From contig JADJOF010000007.1 of assembly GCA_016713885.1 (NCBI GenBank), positions 124,001-188,000 on the forward strand: a stretch of DNA of 64,000 nt. The letters are read 5' to 3'. Source of the stretch: Bdellovibrionales bacterium. Lineage in GTDB: Bacteria; Bdellovibrionota; Bdellovibrionia; Bdellovibrionales; JAMPXM01. Every line of letters begins with the position of its first letter. The first letter of the stretch is position 1. The position numbers were made by a program, and so were the translations under genes. The notes beneath the pieces were generated by a model, which saw nothing but the letters and a program-made list of their open reading frames with translations, had not been told where the DNA came from and ran no database searches. This document shows, piece by piece, positions 24,355 through 33,437 of the stretch.

Positions 24355-25929
24355 ATGCGAAAACAAATTATTCTCCTCACCGCCACGGCCCTTGGATTAA
24401 CCTCAACCGGTTGTTCAGAGAGCTTTAAAGTCAGCCAAAGCTCTCTTGCCGAGAAGATCGATGAAACGCTTGGATGTCAGAATTTCGAAGAGTCGATCTG
24501 GGACAGCCTCAACCAACACGTTGAAAAAACAGGGCGACCACCGAGTGTTCGCGAGTTCGATACGGCGCTGAAAAATGTGATGCGCCGAGGGCGCTCGGGC
24601 CAAGCCCATCAGCGACTGCAAAAAGTCGATGTGATGGCACAGCAGAATATTTCGCAAGAGGCCTCTGAACTGCTTGAGACGGTCCTACTCTCACTTCCCA
24701 TAGCCGCACAGAGCCAAGTCGATGAAGACACAGGACCATCACTTCGCTCGCTCTGGCAGGAACGACTGGCTGAGCTTGAGCTCGGCGATCGCACCACACC
24801 TGAAAAATCAAAGGCCCTCGACGATGTCCAACGACACTTTGAAAAGCTAAAAATCCTGGCCGCCAGTAGCGGACTGGACGCCTCGACCTGCGCAACACCT
24901 CCGCCCGCCGCAACTCCGCCACCGACACAGCCTCAACCGCCACCGCCGCCAGAAACTTCATCGTCGCTGTATGAGCGATGGCAGAAGACTTTTCCTTCAG
25001 CCGTGTACGGAGGCTTGAAAGTTCTAGGAACGTCGTACCAGAGCTGCGAAGCCGGCGTTCGCGCTCCACTCATGCGTTCGTCACCAAGTCTTGGTGGCAT
25101 CTCGATTGTCGGCACTCATCCCAGTGGGACCGGAAAAAAACGAGTGATCAGCAACATCAAGGAGTTTCTCTCCGATCACCCGTATCTTGATCCCTACAAG
25201 CAACCACTTCCGACGTGTCACGATATTCTGAAGGCACCGCTCATCTACGACTACGGCGGAAAGCCCTATACCACCACCGCCGACGACAAGTTTATGGACC
25301 TTTTCCGCGACGCAGGCTCTGGAACAAAAGAGCTCGGAATCGACTGCTCGGCTTTTGTCTTTTCAGCTTACGCGACCGTGGGACTCAAGTTTAAAGCCGA
25401 AACCAGCCTGAAGGCGCGTTTGGTGAGCGGTGTTTCATCGACAATGCTCACTGATCCAAAAAAGAATGGCTTAAGCTGTCTTGAGCATGCACCATTCGGT
25501 AAATCGGCAAGCCTTAAACCAGGCGACATCATTGCGATCAAAGGGCATGTGGTGATGGTTGAACACGTTGGCGCCGATCCCTTTGGTATTGCAAAGATCA
25601 GTTCTGCTGACGGCTGCACGGCGAGTCAAATGTCGATCTCTCGTTTCAACTTTAACCTTCTGCAGTCGGCGCCGGAAAAAGGTGGAATTGGCATCAATCG
25701 CATCGAGGCCAAGGAGTATCTCTCGAGCTTCTCCACAATGGGCCGCGGCCTGATTGAACATGCTGTCAATGCGTGCAAAGCCAGATTTCAGGGCAATATC
25801 GAAAGCCGCTCAAGCCTTGTTTCTGTGGTTCGTCACATCGGAACACAGGCATGCGCCGATCAGCCGGTGCGCCTGGCCAAAGAAGAGTGTCTCAGTTCTT
25901 GCCCCTACCGAGACCAAGACACAAACTAA
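24355..25929 (+). CDS. Lipoprotein with NlpC/P60-like cysteine peptidase domain
   Basis: 524 residues. The signal ends in a lipobox (L-T-S-T-G-C), so it is probably anchored in the outer membrane. Residues ~30-180 are helical, followed by a Pro-rich linker (PPPAATPPPTQPQPPPPP). The C-terminal half has the P60 pattern: catalytic Cys in L-G-I-D-C-S-A-F-V-F and His in I-A-I-K-G-H-V-V-M-V-E-H. Members cut stem peptides in peptidoglycan. It is followed by the GDPD gene after 5 bases and the AmpG-like gene, suggesting envelope recycling or remodelling. The peptidase call is moderate because the domain is divergent. Confidence 0.65.
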   Translation: MRKQIILLTATALGLTSTGCSESFKVSQSSLAEKIDETLGCQNFEESIWDSLNQHVEKTGRPPSVREFDTALKNVMRRGRSGQAHQRLQKVDVMAQQNISQEASELLETVLLSLPIAAQSQVDEDTGPSLRSLWQERLAELELGDRTTPEKSKALDDVQRHFEKLKILAASSGLDASTCATPPPAATPPPTQPQPPPPPETSSSLYERWQKTFPSAVYGGLKVLGTSYQSCEAGVRAPLMRSSPSLGGISIVGTHPSGTGKKRVISNIKEFLSDHPYLDPYKQPLPTCHDILKAPLIYDYGGKPYTTTADDKFMDLFRDAGSGTKELGIDCSAFVFSAYATVGLKFKAETSLKARLVSGVSSTMLTDPKKNGLSCLEHAPFGKSASLKPGDIIAIKGHVVMVEHVGADPFGIAKISSADGCTASQMSISRFNFNLLQSAPEKGGIGINRIEAKEYLSSFSTMGRGLIEHAVNACKARFQGNIESRSSLVSVVRHIGTQACADQPVRLAKEECLSSCPYRDQDTN

Positions 25930-25934
25930 CGCAG

Positions 25935-26771
25935 ATGGCCCGCGACGAAATTGTAGACCTCTTGAGCCAAACTGGGATGACGGCGGCCGACTGGATCGGC
26001 CGCCTCTATTGGCGCCATTTTAAAATTAGAAAGCAACGTTCTCCTCACATGCCACCAGTGAAAATCATCGCCCACCGCGGCGCCTGGAAGCTCTCTGGTC
26101 ATATCGAAAATACCCTTCCAGCACTTCTCGCCGCCACCAAGGCTGGATGCTGGGGTGTGGAATTTGATGTGCGAGCACTGAAGGACGGGACGCTCGTCGT
26201 TCATCACGACGATAGTCTTGTTCGAACCTTTGGACGAGAACTCCGACTCTCGCAGATCAGCCTCTCACATCTTCGCCATGAGGCACCGCTCATCCCTACA
26301 CTCACTGAGGTGATCCAAGCCCTTGGAGGTCAAGCGCACCTCATGATTGAACTGAAGGGCTCTTCGAACGACTGGGAGCAGGCGCAACTGACACAGTTGC
26401 AAACTCAGCTCAGTGGGCTCACGTGCGGACGCGATTTTCACTTGATGAGTCTCGATACCAAGCTCCTTCAGTTTATAACAGAACAAGTTCCCGAATACCG
26501 AATGGGAATCGTCTGTATTGCCACGACTGAGATCCAATCCGTCTCTGAAGTCGCACAGAGAGAAAAGTGGGCGGCGCTAACGGCGCATTGGCTTTTGTTG
26601 CCGCAGACCACCATCGATTCCTATCATAAACGTAACCAGCTTTGCGGCACCGGATACGCCGACTCAAAAGAGGTCTTCCTTCGCGAGTGCGCACGCGACA
26701 TCGACTGGATTTTCACCAATCACGGCCATGTGGCTCCAACGTGGCTTGAAGCGAAGTCGAGGCCGCTTTGA
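25935..26771 (+). CDS. Glycerophosphodiester phosphodiesterase family protein
   Basis: 278 residues from ATG 25935; MPPVKIIAHRG at 26049 is an alternative start. The fold's motifs are I-A-H-R-G at the first strand, H-I-E-N-T-L-P-A, V-E-F-D-V-R, V-V-H-H-D-D-S-L and I-E-L-K-G. These supply the two catalytic His and the metal-binding Glu/Asp. It hydrolyses glycerophosphodiesters to glycerol-3-phosphate and an alcohol. No signal peptide, hence cytoplasmic (UgpQ-like). Its stop overlaps the TTG start of the next gene. Confidence 0.85.
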   Translation: MARDEIVDLLSQTGMTAADWIGRLYWRHFKIRKQRSPHMPPVKIIAHRGAWKLSGHIENTLPALLAATKAGCWGVEFDVRALKDGTLVVHHDDSLVRTFGRELRLSQISLSHLRHEAPLIPTLTEVIQALGGQAHLMIELKGSSNDWEQAQLTQLQTQLSGLTCGRDFHLMSLDTKLLQFITEQVPEYRMGIVCIATTEIQSVSEVAQREKWAALTAHWLLLPQTTIDSYHKRNQLCGTGYADSKEVFLRECARDIDWIFTNHGHVAPTWLEAKSRPL

Positions 26772-28492
26772 AATACTCTGCTCGACAAAAATTTTCGCTT
26801 TTCGCCTGTCTCTACTTTGCACAGGGACTGCCCTACGGATTCTTCACTCAGGCACTTCCGGTTTTTCTGCGCGAAGCCAAAACCAGCCTTGCGATGATCG
26901 GCGGAACAGCCCTCCTCACGCTTCCCTGGGCCTTGAAGTTTACATGGGCGCCACTTGCTGATCGCTACGGATTTAAGAACTACGGCCTTCGAAAAAGTTG
27001 GATCGTTCCGCTGCAGATGCTGTCGTGCGTGCTTCTCTTGGGACTTTCATTTCTCAATCCAAGTGAAGGCCTTGCACCGGTTCTCGGCGCTTTTCTGATT
27101 TGCAATCTGGTGGCGGCTGGACAGGATGTCGCCACTGACGGCTTGGCCGTGGATCTTCTCAAAGAAAGCGAGAAGGGCTGGGCCAACGGAATTCAAGTTG
27201 GCGGTTACCGCCTGGGAATGATTGTCGGAGGATCGCTCATGCTCATCATCCTGTCGACGGTTGGATGGGCCGGCGCGATGGTGACGATGTCCGCCCTGCT
27301 CTTTGCAGCAAGCATCCCGGTTTTACTTTTCAAAGAAAAGTCCCATCATGGCCACCAGCATCCTCCTCGATCTGGCCTGGTTCTCCCCGCCATTCGCGGT
27401 TTTTTTGCTGAGCCCGGCGGTTGGAACTGGGTGCTCATTCTAATGTCATTTAAATTTGCACATCAAGCCGGCTCATCGATGATGCGACCTTGGCTCGTCG
27501 ACGCCGGATATTCTCTTGAAGCCATCGCATCGCTCATGGGGATGATCGGCTCTGGTGCCGGACTCCTTGGCGCCATGATTGGCGGCTTTGTCGCTGGTGC
27601 CTTCAAGCGCCCGCGCAGTCTGATTGCTCTGGCCGGCCTTCAAGCACTCGCCACATCGAGCTATTGCCTGCCGATATTTTCAGAGCACGCGATATGGAAA
27701 GTCGGCCTCGCCACCGCGCTCGACAACGGCATGAGTGGAATTGCAACTGTCACTCTTTTTGCGGCAATGATGGATCGTTGTCGGCCGACGCACTCGGCCT
27801 CGGACTACACGCTACAGGCATCGATCGTCGTCATTTCACAGACAGCCGCAACGACTCTTGGCGGTCTCTCGGCCGATATTCTTGGCTATAAAAACCATTT
27901 TCTCCTGGTGTCGGCCGCTGCGGTCATCGTGTTTTTACTCTGCTGGAAAAACGTGAGACAGATCAGTAGGCCGATCGTCGCCGCTATTTTGTTTGCGATG
28001 GTTTTTTTAGGCCAAACCGAGTCGGCTCACGCCCAAGACTCAGTACCAAGCGCAACCGAGATCGGCGTCGGCTTTGGCCCTTTTCTTCCAAGCCGCATCG
28101 GCGGTGTGCGAGAAATATTGAACGGTTGGGCACTGCGTGGAACGCAACCCACATCCAAAGGCACCTTTGAACTTGAATGGTTTAACGGGCACGGCAGCGG
28201 AACGCACTATCATAGCCTGATGCTTGATTACCGACTCGATGTTCTTGGCGACGGCGGTCTGGAAATGCTCCCCGTTCACTTTCTCATCGGGCTTCATGCT
28301 GACTATTACCAGCCGCTTGAACAGCCCTGGCGACCCAGCGGTGGCTGGCACTACGGTGGCGGCATTCGAATTCCCATTGGCAATGTCACCGCCCTGCGTG
28401 CCGATTTTAAACACCGATTTTCTCCAGGCCAATCTATGATCGTCCTGGTGGGTGTCTCATTCTCATTCGGTGGCGATTCGGCCGCAAACTAA
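26768..28492 (+). CDS. AmpG-like MFS permease fused to a signal-peptide-plus-barrel domain
   Basis: 574 residues. Residues 1-395 form an MFS permease of the AmpG/PAT1 kind: Y-F-A-Q-G-L-P-Y-G-F-F, L-P-W-A-L-K-F-T-W-A-P-L-A-D-R-Y, G-Q-D-V-A-T-D-G-L-A-V. AmpG imports muropeptides for cell-wall recycling. From about 395 a second module begins: R-Q-I-S-R-P-I-V-A-A-I-L-F-A-M, ending S-A-H-A-Q-D. This is a perfect signal peptide, followed by ~150 residues of alternating beta-strand text ending V-G-V-S-F-S-F, like a small outer-membrane barrel. A GTG at 27951 could start the barrel protein alone. The TTG start overlaps the GDPD stop (TTGA). Confidence 0.7.
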   Translation: MKYSARQKFSLFACLYFAQGLPYGFFTQALPVFLREAKTSLAMIGGTALLTLPWALKFTWAPLADRYGFKNYGLRKSWIVPLQMLSCVLLLGLSFLNPSEGLAPVLGAFLICNLVAAGQDVATDGLAVDLLKESEKGWANGIQVGGYRLGMIVGGSLMLIILSTVGWAGAMVTMSALLFAASIPVLLFKEKSHHGHQHPPRSGLVLPAIRGFFAEPGGWNWVLILMSFKFAHQAGSSMMRPWLVDAGYSLEAIASLMGMIGSGAGLLGAMIGGFVAGAFKRPRSLIALAGLQALATSSYCLPIFSEHAIWKVGLATALDNGMSGIATVTLFAAMMDRCRPTHSASDYTLQASIVVISQTAATTLGGLSADILGYKNHFLLVSAAAVIVFLLCWKNVRQISRPIVAAILFAMVFLGQTESAHAQDSVPSATEIGVGFGPFLPSRIGGVREILNGWALRGTQPTSKGTFELEWFNGHGSGTHYHSLMLDYRLDVLGDGGLEMLPVHFLIGLHADYYQPLEQPWRPSGGWHYGGGIRIPIGNVTALRADFKHRFSPGQSMIVLVGVSFSFGGDSAAN

Positions 28493-28568
28493 GCCAAACT
28501 GACCAAGACCTGGACTCGACTCAACTTAGCTCCTGAGACTTCCGAAAAGCTCATGAGGGGGTTTGGAT

Positions 28569-29276
28569 ATGCTCCAGCCAAAAATCCTACTTGTCGACGA
28601 CAGCGAAGATATTCGCAATATTGTGATGGCTCTTCTCGGCCGTGAGAACGCGATCACATGGGCGCCGGACCTAGCATCAGCGCGCCGCGAACTTGGAGAA
28701 AAAAAACGATTTGATCTTGTGCTTCTCGATGTCGATCTGCCCGACGGTAACGGCGTTGAGTTTCTTGGCAGCGTCTTACAAGAAGATATGGGCGTCATTT
28801 TGCTCACCGCATACGACACCGTGAATACGCGAGTCCTTGGATTCACCTTTGGCGCAGAGGACTTTATTGGTAAGCCCTTTGATCCCGTTGAATTCCAAGT
28901 GCGCGTCACATCGCGCCTCAAGCGCCTGCAGAAACGCGATGGAAAACAAGTCGCTCAGGCCAATCTCCGCGCAGGCACTCTTGAGCTCGATCTCGAAAAG
29001 CAACGGGCCTTCGACCTCCATGCCACAAGTGGCGATGGAAAAAAACGCGAGCTTGATCTCACACCTGTTGAGTTCCGACTCCTTTTGCTGTTTGTCCGCA
29101 GCAATGGCTCGATTGTGCCTCGCGATCAGATTCTTACCTACGTTTGGGGCGATCAGGTCCACGTGTCACCGCGAGTGGTCGACCATCACGTCTGCGCCGT
29201 TCGTCGAAAAATCGCCGATACGGGAACTAAAATTGAATCGGTGTATGGAGTCGGCTACAAGCTCGACGCCGCCTAA
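28569..29276 (+). CDS. OmpR-family response regulator
   Basis: 235 residues from ATG 28569, with GAGGGGG eight bases upstream. The receiver domain has the acidic pair in L-V-D-D-S-E-D, phospho-acceptor Asp in L-L-D-V-D-L-P-D-G, Thr in L-L-T-A-Y and Lys in G-K-P-F-D. The C-terminal winged helix (L-D-L-T-P-V-E-F-R-L-L to G-V-G-Y-K-L) binds DNA. No histidine kinase lies next to it, so the partner is unknown; two kinases occur elsewhere in the window. Confidence 0.88.
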   Translation: MLQPKILLVDDSEDIRNIVMALLGRENAITWAPDLASARRELGEKKRFDLVLLDVDLPDGNGVEFLGSVLQEDMGVILLTAYDTVNTRVLGFTFGAEDFIGKPFDPVEFQVRVTSRLKRLQKRDGKQVAQANLRAGTLELDLEKQRAFDLHATSGDGKKRELDLTPVEFRLLLLFVRSNGSIVPRDQILTYVWGDQVHVSPRVVDHHVCAVRRKIADTGTKIESVYGVGYKLDAA

Positions 29277-29282
29277 AAAAAC

Positions 29283-29597
29283 TTATTGAGCACATTCGGC
29301 AAGCAATGCCGCTTGTGCATTTTGAACATTTTCGGGAAGAGCCGAAACATCGGCATCAGCACAGCTATCGAGCAAAGCCGCTTGCAGCTCGACGCTCACT
29401 CCCCACGCTGAGAGCACCTGAGCTCCACGGTCGGCCGTACAGGCCATATAGGCCTCGCAGCTCGCCGACTTCCTTGAATAGTCACCATCGCCATCGTCAG
29501 GCGGATTTCGCTTATTCTCAGAGCAACCCGCTAAGACCACAACGAGAACAAGCATGGCCAATCGAGCAGAATGGAGGGGAAAACGTACCAGTTCCAT
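29283..29597 (-). CDS. Small lipoprotein of unknown function
   Basis: 104 residues from ATG 29597 (M-E-L-V-R-F-P). The hydrophobic stretch A-M-L-V-L-V-V-V-L-A-G-C is a good lipobox. The mature part is Asp-rich at first, then has three Cys (S-C-E-A-Y-M-A-C and S-C-A-D-A) and a final C-A-Q. The much longer minus-strand ORF upstream overlaps apaG and is not real. No known family. Confidence 0.6.
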   Translation of the reverse strand: MELVRFPLHSARLAMLVLVVVLAGCSENKRNPPDDGDGDYSRKSASCEAYMACTADRGAQVLSAWGVSVELQAALLDSCADADVSALPENVQNAQAALLAECAQ

Positions 29598-29726
29598 GAC
29601 AGATTTATCGGTAGAATGAACGCGATCCATGAGTCCTGTCTCAAGCCGATACAATTGCACTCGACACCAATCGGGCTGGTGGTTGTTCCTTGACTTCAAA
29701 CCCTCGCCTGGGATTTGTATGCCTCT

Positions 29727-30113
29727 ATGACCGAAAGAGCCGTCACTCAAAATATTCAAGTCGAAGTGAAAGCGCGTTTCGTTCCGGAACAGAGCGCCCC
29801 CCGCGATGGCCGTTTCCTGTTCACCTACCAGATCAAAATTTCGAACTTTGGCACTTTCCCAGTCCAGCTGATCTCGCGACACTGGGTTATCACCGACGGC
29901 AATGGCCGCACCGAAGAGGTTAAGGGACCTGGGGTGATCGGCGAACAGCCATGGATTCAGCCAGCACAGAGTTTCCAATACGAAAGCTTCTGTCCTCTCC
30001 CGACGCCCACAGGCTCGATGCAAGGCTTTTACGAAATGACTTCCGAGGCCGGCGGTCATTTTTCTGTCGAGATCCCGCAGTTCTTTCTTGTCGAACCAAG
30101 CTCTTTTCATTGA
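29727..30113 (+). CDS. apaG: ApaG (CorD) family protein
   Basis: 128 residues. The ApaG fold is recognised by F-T-Y-Q-I-K-I-S-N, V-Q-L-I-S-R-H-W-V-I-T-D-G, V-K-G-P-G-V-I-G-E-Q-P and M-Q-G-F-Y-E-M. It is a small fibronectin-like beta-sandwich linked in other bacteria to cobalt/magnesium resistance and Ap4A metabolism, biochemical role uncertain. It sits 26 bases before mgtE, in line with a divalent-cation context. Confidence 0.88.
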   Translation: MTERAVTQNIQVEVKARFVPEQSAPRDGRFLFTYQIKISNFGTFPVQLISRHWVITDGNGRTEEVKGPGVIGEQPWIQPAQSFQYESFCPLPTPTGSMQGFYEMTSEAGGHFSVEIPQFFLVEPSSFH

Positions 30114-30139
30114 TTGTATGAAGAGCACGGAGCCCCCCA

Positions 30140-31462
30140 ATGAGCGAAATCGACACTCAAGAGACGAGTCCAATCGCACGTCTCCTCGAGACGTGGTCTC
30201 ACCTTACAGCCGAAGAGAAGCTGCAGACCTTCCGTTCGTTACCGGCGGGCGAATCCGAGGACTTCTTTTTAGCACTCGACGCCCGAGAACACGCGGCACT
30301 CTTTCAAGATTTCAATCGCGCCGAACGCCGACTTTGGCTGCGCTTCCTCGCACCTGACGACGCTGCCGATTTGATCCAGGAACTGCCAGAAGAACTTCGA
30401 GGCGAAGCTCTGGCCATGATCGACGAAAAGATTCGCCGCGAAATCATCGCGCTTCTGTCCTACCGCGAGGACGAGGCCGGAGGCCTGATGAGCCCCCGGT
30501 TTGTGCGCGTGCGTCCCGACATGCTGGTGGCCGAGGCTCTGCGCTATGTGCGACAGCAAGCACTCTTCGTTGATCCGATTCACTACATCTACGTTCTCGA
30601 CTCAAACCAGCGCCTGCTGGGTGTCCTGTCTTTACGACAGCTCTTTGTGAGTCCCGCTGAAAAACGCATGTCAGAGGTGATGGAGGATAAAGTCGTCACC
30701 ATTCCCGACGAGATGGACCAAGAGCAAGTGGGACGCATGTTTCAACAGCATCGATTCGTGGCTCTGCCCGTTGTCGATCGCGAAGGTCTAATGCAAGGTA
30801 TCGTGACCCTGGACGACATTCTCGACGTCAGCCAAGAAGAGGCGACTGAGGATATTCAAAAGCTCGGTGGTCAAGAGGCCCTCGATGCTCCATATCCGCA
30901 AGTTCCTCTCCCCGAGATGATTAAAAAGCGAGCAGGCTGGCTCATGCTTCTGTTTGTCGGCGAAATGTTCACCGCGACGGCGATGCAGCAGTTTGAAGGC
31001 GAGATCGAGAAGGCTGTCGTTCTGGCGCTGTTTATTCCGCTGATTATTTCGTCCGGAGGAAACTCTGGTTCACAGGCCACCACACTCATCATTCGCTCAC
31101 TCGCACTTCGCGAATTGCGCCTCAGCGACTGGCGTCGTGTGATGGGCCGCGAAATCCTCACCGGCGTTTCCCTAGGAGGCATCCTGGCCGCCATCGGGAT
31201 GGTGCGGATTCTGCTCTGGCCCAATCGAGCCACGGCCTACACCGAGCACTACGCGCTCGTGGCGCTGACCGTTGGCCTCAGCCTCATCGGCGTCGTGCTG
31301 TTTGGATCAGTCGTTGGCGCTATGCTTCCATTTCTTTTGCGCAGCCTCAAACTCGACCCGGCGAGTGCATCGGCACCATTTGTCGCAACACTCGTCGACG
31401 TCACGGGACTTGTGATTTATTTCTCCGTTGCCCGAATGCTTCTCACCGGCACACTGCTCTGA
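30140..31462 (+). CDS. mgtE: Magnesium transporter MgtE
   Basis: 440 residues in the MgtE order: N-terminal helical superhelix domain (residues ~10-130), two CBS domains (~135-260, e.g. L-P-V-V-D-R-E-G-L-M-Q-G-I-V-T-L-D-D), a connecting helix and a five-helix membrane domain. The pore motif P-L-I-I-S-S-G-G-N-S-G-S-Q-A is present. It is a gated Mg2+ channel closed by cytosolic Mg2+ binding to the N and CBS domains. Only 26 bases separate it from apaG, so no riboswitch fits between them. Confidence 0.93.
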   Translation: MSEIDTQETSPIARLLETWSHLTAEEKLQTFRSLPAGESEDFFLALDAREHAALFQDFNRAERRLWLRFLAPDDAADLIQELPEELRGEALAMIDEKIRREIIALLSYREDEAGGLMSPRFVRVRPDMLVAEALRYVRQQALFVDPIHYIYVLDSNQRLLGVLSLRQLFVSPAEKRMSEVMEDKVVTIPDEMDQEQVGRMFQQHRFVALPVVDREGLMQGIVTLDDILDVSQEEATEDIQKLGGQEALDAPYPQVPLPEMIKKRAGWLMLLFVGEMFTATAMQQFEGEIEKAVVLALFIPLIISSGGNSGSQATTLIIRSLALRELRLSDWRRVMGREILTGVSLGGILAAIGMVRILLWPNRATAYTEHYALVALTVGLSLIGVVLFGSVVGAMLPFLLRSLKLDPASASAPFVATLVDVTGLVIYFSVARMLLTGTLL

Positions 31463-31538
31463 GCATTCGGGACAAAACGACACCGTGAGTCTTTAACCCA
31501 TGAGCAAACTCTGGCAACTTCATGGATCTGGAGGACTT

Positions 31539-32123
31539 ATGGCTTTTGAACTTCCCACACTTCCGTACTCGACTGACTCACTGATGCCGCACATGTCGCC
31601 TGAGACTTTCCAATATCACTATGGAAAGCACCACAAGGCCTATGTCGACAATCTCAACAAACTCGTTCCCGGCTCTGAATTTGAGAAGATGACGCTTGAA
31701 CAGATCATCACCAAAGCTTCAGGTCCGGTCTTCAACAACGCAGCCCAGATTTGGAATCACACGTTCTTCTGGAACTGCTTAACTCCACAGGGCGGCGGCG
31801 AACCCACCGGCGAACTGGCCGAAGCGATCAAACGCGACTTTGGTTCTTTCCAGGGCTTCAAAGAGAAGTTCACCGAGACCGCAATCAAAACATTTGGCTC
31901 GGGGTGGGCTTGGCTCGTGAAGAACAAAACAACTGGAAAGCTCGAGTGTGTTTCAACCTCGAACGCCGGCTGCCCACTCACTGACGGGCACAAACCCGTG
32001 CTGACAGTGGACGTTTGGGAGCACGCCTATTATATCGATTGCCGAAACGATCGCGCGAAGTTCGTCGACACGTTCTTTAAAATCGTGAACTGGAAATTCG
32101 CAGCACAAAACTTCGCTGGTTGA
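31539..32123 (+). CDS. sodB: Superoxide dismutase, iron type
   Basis: 194 residues from ATG 31539, with GGAGG five bases upstream; a longer start lacks this. Metal ligands are visible: His in Y-H-Y-G-K-H-H, His in W-N-H-T-F-F-W, and Asp and His in D-V-W-E-H-A-Y-Y. A-A-Q-I-W-N-H-T-F-F-W favours Fe over Mn. It has no signal peptide, so it is cytoplasmic. A hairpin with a T-run lies behind it, inside the 3' end of the convergent CLC gene. Confidence 0.93.
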   Translation: MAFELPTLPYSTDSLMPHMSPETFQYHYGKHHKAYVDNLNKLVPGSEFEKMTLEQIITKASGPVFNNAAQIWNHTFFWNCLTPQGGGEPTGELAEAIKRDFGSFQGFKEKFTETAIKTFGSGWAWLVKNKTTGKLECVSTSNAGCPLTDGHKPVLTVDVWEHAYYIDCRNDRAKFVDTFFKIVNWKFAAQNFAG

Positions 32124-32135
32124 TTCGCCTTCTCA

Positions 32136-33434
32136 TCAGTCATCGTAGAGCGAGGCGTGAAAGCCGTCAGGCAAAACGCCTCGCATTTTTTTTATGAGCT
32201 GGTCATAGACCAATAAGCTCGCATGAGCCAGAACTGTCACCAGAGCCAAGAGCGCCAGTGCAAGACCGACGTCTCGATCAAAAAAACCTGATGTAAAAAT
32301 CTCGACCGCGAGCACACTACCCGTGAACGGGCGCCGAGCCGCTGTCGACCAGATCAAAGTCGCCCCTAGCGGCAACGCAAAATGACTGAGTTCGGCCGCC
32401 TGTGATGAGGTCGGATACGCAAGATGAATCCCGCCAACAGCAAGTGCCGCACCTGACACCAAAAGTGGTGTGACCTCGCCGCCACGAAGCCCCAAGCCCA
32501 CAAAAAAAGCCGTCAGAAGTATCTTGATGAACCCCAGCACAAGCGGCTGCTCGAGCGGATGCACAAGCCCTGGATTTTCAAAAACAGCAAGCGCACCCAT
32601 TCCGCTAAGGCCAAGACCGGGATATGGCGAACGCCCGCCCAGCATTTCAAAAACAACACCGATCACGAGAAGGACCAGCGCCAACAGAACAATGCCGCGC
32701 ACACGCTCAGCGGCTAAAAATCGTGAAACCATGAGCTGCATTTTTCGTTGGACAAGAGTAAAAAACACCGCTGCAAGTGCACTCAGCATCACGAGCGCAG
32801 CGACATAGAGGAAAAATCGAATCGCTGACGACGACGTCCATTGCAGCCCCCCCCACGCCGAGTAAGCGTCGTGCCGTACTCCCAGCCAACGACCAGCGGT
32901 ATCACCTAAAAAGGTTGCGAGAAGAAGCACAAGACCCTCGCGCCAGTCGATGCGTTCACGCTGTTTTGAATTCACCAAAGATTCAAAAACAAAAACGACT
33001 CCGGCCAGCGGTGCACCAAAGAGCACCGCAAACCCAGTTGCAATAGCGAGCCTTGCCGAAAACCACGACTGCCGCACGGTCGTCGGGAACTTCTTTGCCA
33101 ACGACTGATCAGCCCACGCTCCAAGCTGCAAGCCCACGCCTTCGCGCCCAACCGAAGCGCCAAGGAGATGATTGAACCAAGTCAACGCCACGACCAGCGG
33201 TCCTGACAGAAGTCGCGCACTCTCGCCTGGCGCCGCCATCGCACTCACCGCATCTCGACTGCGCAAATGGTAACGTGGCCACTTTCGATCAAGCATCACG
33301 CCAAGAAGGACCAACGGCAGCGCCAACATGAGTTCTTCATGTTGAAAACGAAACTCTTCAGCCAGACGCAGTCCGATGGCAAAGAGCGAAACGCTGACCA
33401 CCGTCAAGAGCCACGTCAGCCCTATCCTCATCAT
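32136..33434 (-). CDS. CLC-family chloride channel/transporter
   Basis: 432 residues with about ten or more membrane helices. The selectivity motif G-R-E-G-V (with the gating Glu) lies in L-L-G-A-S-V-G-R-E-G-V-G-L-Q, and the second anion-site motif in G-L-R-G-G-E-V-T-P-L-L. The first Ser motif (G-S-G-I-P in classic CLCs) is not evident, which may place it in a divergent subgroup. It moves Cl- or other halides across the inner membrane. Downstream gene of a two-gene minus-strand unit, with only three bases after the upstream gene. Confidence 0.8.
   Translation of the reverse strand: MMRIGLTWLLTVVSVSLFAIGLRLAEEFRFQHEELMLALPLVLLGVMLDRKWPRYHLRSRDAVSAMAAPGESARLLSGPLVVALTWFNHLLGASVGREGVGLQLGAWADQSLAKKFPTTVRQSWFSARLAIATGFAVLFGAPLAGVVFVFESLVNSKQRERIDWREGLVLLLATFLGDTAGRWLGVRHDAYSAWGGLQWTSSSAIRFFLYVAALVMLSALAAVFFTLVQRKMQLMVSRFLAAERVRGIVLLALVLLVIGVVFEMLGGRSPYPGLGLSGMGALAVFENPGLVHPLEQPLVLGFIKILLTAFFVGLGLRGGEVTPLLVSGAALAVGGIHLAYPTSSQAAELSHFALPLGATLIWSTAARRPFTGSVLAVEIFTSGFFDRDVGLALALLALVTVLAHASLLVYDQLIKKMRGVLPDGFHASLYDD
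32150..32193 (+). terminator. Intrinsic terminator of sodB inside the convergent CLC gene
   Basis: GCGAGGCG (32150-32157) pairs with CGCCTCGC (32177-32184), followed by a run of eight T. It lies 26 bases behind the sodB stop, within the last codons of the CLC gene on the other strand. Confidence 0.65.
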
Positions 33435-33437
33435 CGA

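Noticed and set aside
29598..30179. Upstream extension of the small lipoprotein ORF to 298 codons
   Set aside because: It is antisense to apaG; the lipobox signal begins at ATG 29597.
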